Source: Rhodobacterales bacterium
GTDB taxonomy: Bacteria > Pseudomonadota > Alphaproteobacteria > Rhodobacterales > Rhodobacteraceae
Assembly (NCBI GenBank): GCA_025357355.1
Contig: JANXPK010000648.1
Location: 1-5,504, forward strand
Length of the DNA: 5,504 bases
Direction of reading: 5' to 3'
In this document: positions 5,451 to 5,504 of the stretch, piece by piece
Position numbering within the stretch: position 1 is the stretch's first letter
How the letters are laid out: the number at the start of each line of letters is the position of its first letter
Position numbers and translations under genes: made by a program
Notes under the pieces: model-generated
Told to the model about the DNA's origin: nothing
What the model saw: the letters and a program-made list of their open reading frames with translations, nothing else
Databases searched by the model: none

Positions 5451-5504
5451 ATCATGCTGTCACGCACCGCCGACAACCTCTACTGGCTCGCCCGCTATAT
5501 GGAG
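5423..5504 (+). repeat. Inverted repeat, right arm
   Basis: This is a perfect inverted copy of 5136-5217 and it reaches the window edge, so its true length is unknown. In this arm the native link between ATP-grasp end and alpha-E start is complete and continuous with upstream ATP-grasp codons, so this arm shows the authentic gene order. Confidence 0.95.
5454..5504 (+). CDS. Second copy of the alpha-E protein start, cut by the window edge
   Basis: ATG 5454 begins 17 codons (MLSRTADNLYWLARYME) identical to the start of the minus-strand alpha-E gene at 5186. It lies three bases past the ATP-grasp stop with the same GGCGGAG ribosome site. It is either a genuine second gene copy or the same locus seen twice through a foldback join. 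The rest lies outside the window. Confidence 0.8.
   Translation, partial: MLSRTADNLYWLARYME

Overview
The window is GC-rich DNA that looks like an alphaproteobacterium of the Rhodobacteraceae type. This rests on remembered family resemblance of the proteins (SUV3-like helicase, SCP2 protein, Anbu cluster) and on their codon use; no search was run.

Layout. (1) Left edge, minus strand: the N-terminal third of a SUV3-like DEAD/DEAH-type RNA helicase (start at 452), preceded 10 nt upstream by a secreted or periplasmic TPR protein (1020-463). The helicase homology stops abruptly at about position 108; the outer 107 bases are unrelated DNA, either a mobile-element end or a chimeric join. (2) Plus strand, divergent from the TPR gene: a one-domain SCP2-type lipid-binding protein (1083-1370) overlapping by 4 nt a PldB-like alpha/beta hydrolase (1367-2302), a compact two-gene lipid-related operon. 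(3) A gene-free stretch of about 370 nt (2303-2672) between convergent genes. It holds a perfect 11-bp hairpin and a longer imperfect one that share the same GGGG and therefore exclude each other. (4) Minus strand, 5186-2673: alpha-E domain protein (DUF403), transglutaminase-like cysteine protease or transferase, and the Anbu proteasome-like peptidase, with a 1-nt overlap and a 28-nt gap. The fourth usual partner, the circularly permuted ATP-grasp protein, is represented only by its last codons.

How the genes fit together. Circularly permuted ATP-grasp, alpha-E, transglutaminase and Anbu form a known conserved neighbourhood. It has been proposed, by context, to make and process a peptide or peptide-like tag: the ATP-grasp would join amino acids, the transglutaminase fold would transfer or hydrolyse amide bonds, and Anbu would degrade. 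No substrate is established and nothing here fixes one.

The most unusual structure is at the right edge. The start of the alpha-E gene and the last eight codons of the ATP-grasp gene occur twice, head to head: minus-strand 5217-5136 and plus-strand 5423-5504 are a perfect 82-nt inverted repeat that runs to the window edge. The 205-nt spacer carries more of the ATP-grasp C-terminus in the plus orientation. This is either a foldback assembly or amplification chimera or a real inverted duplication. With the broken helicase at the other end, both edges should be treated as suspect joins; the interior from about 108 to 5217 reads as coherent sequence.
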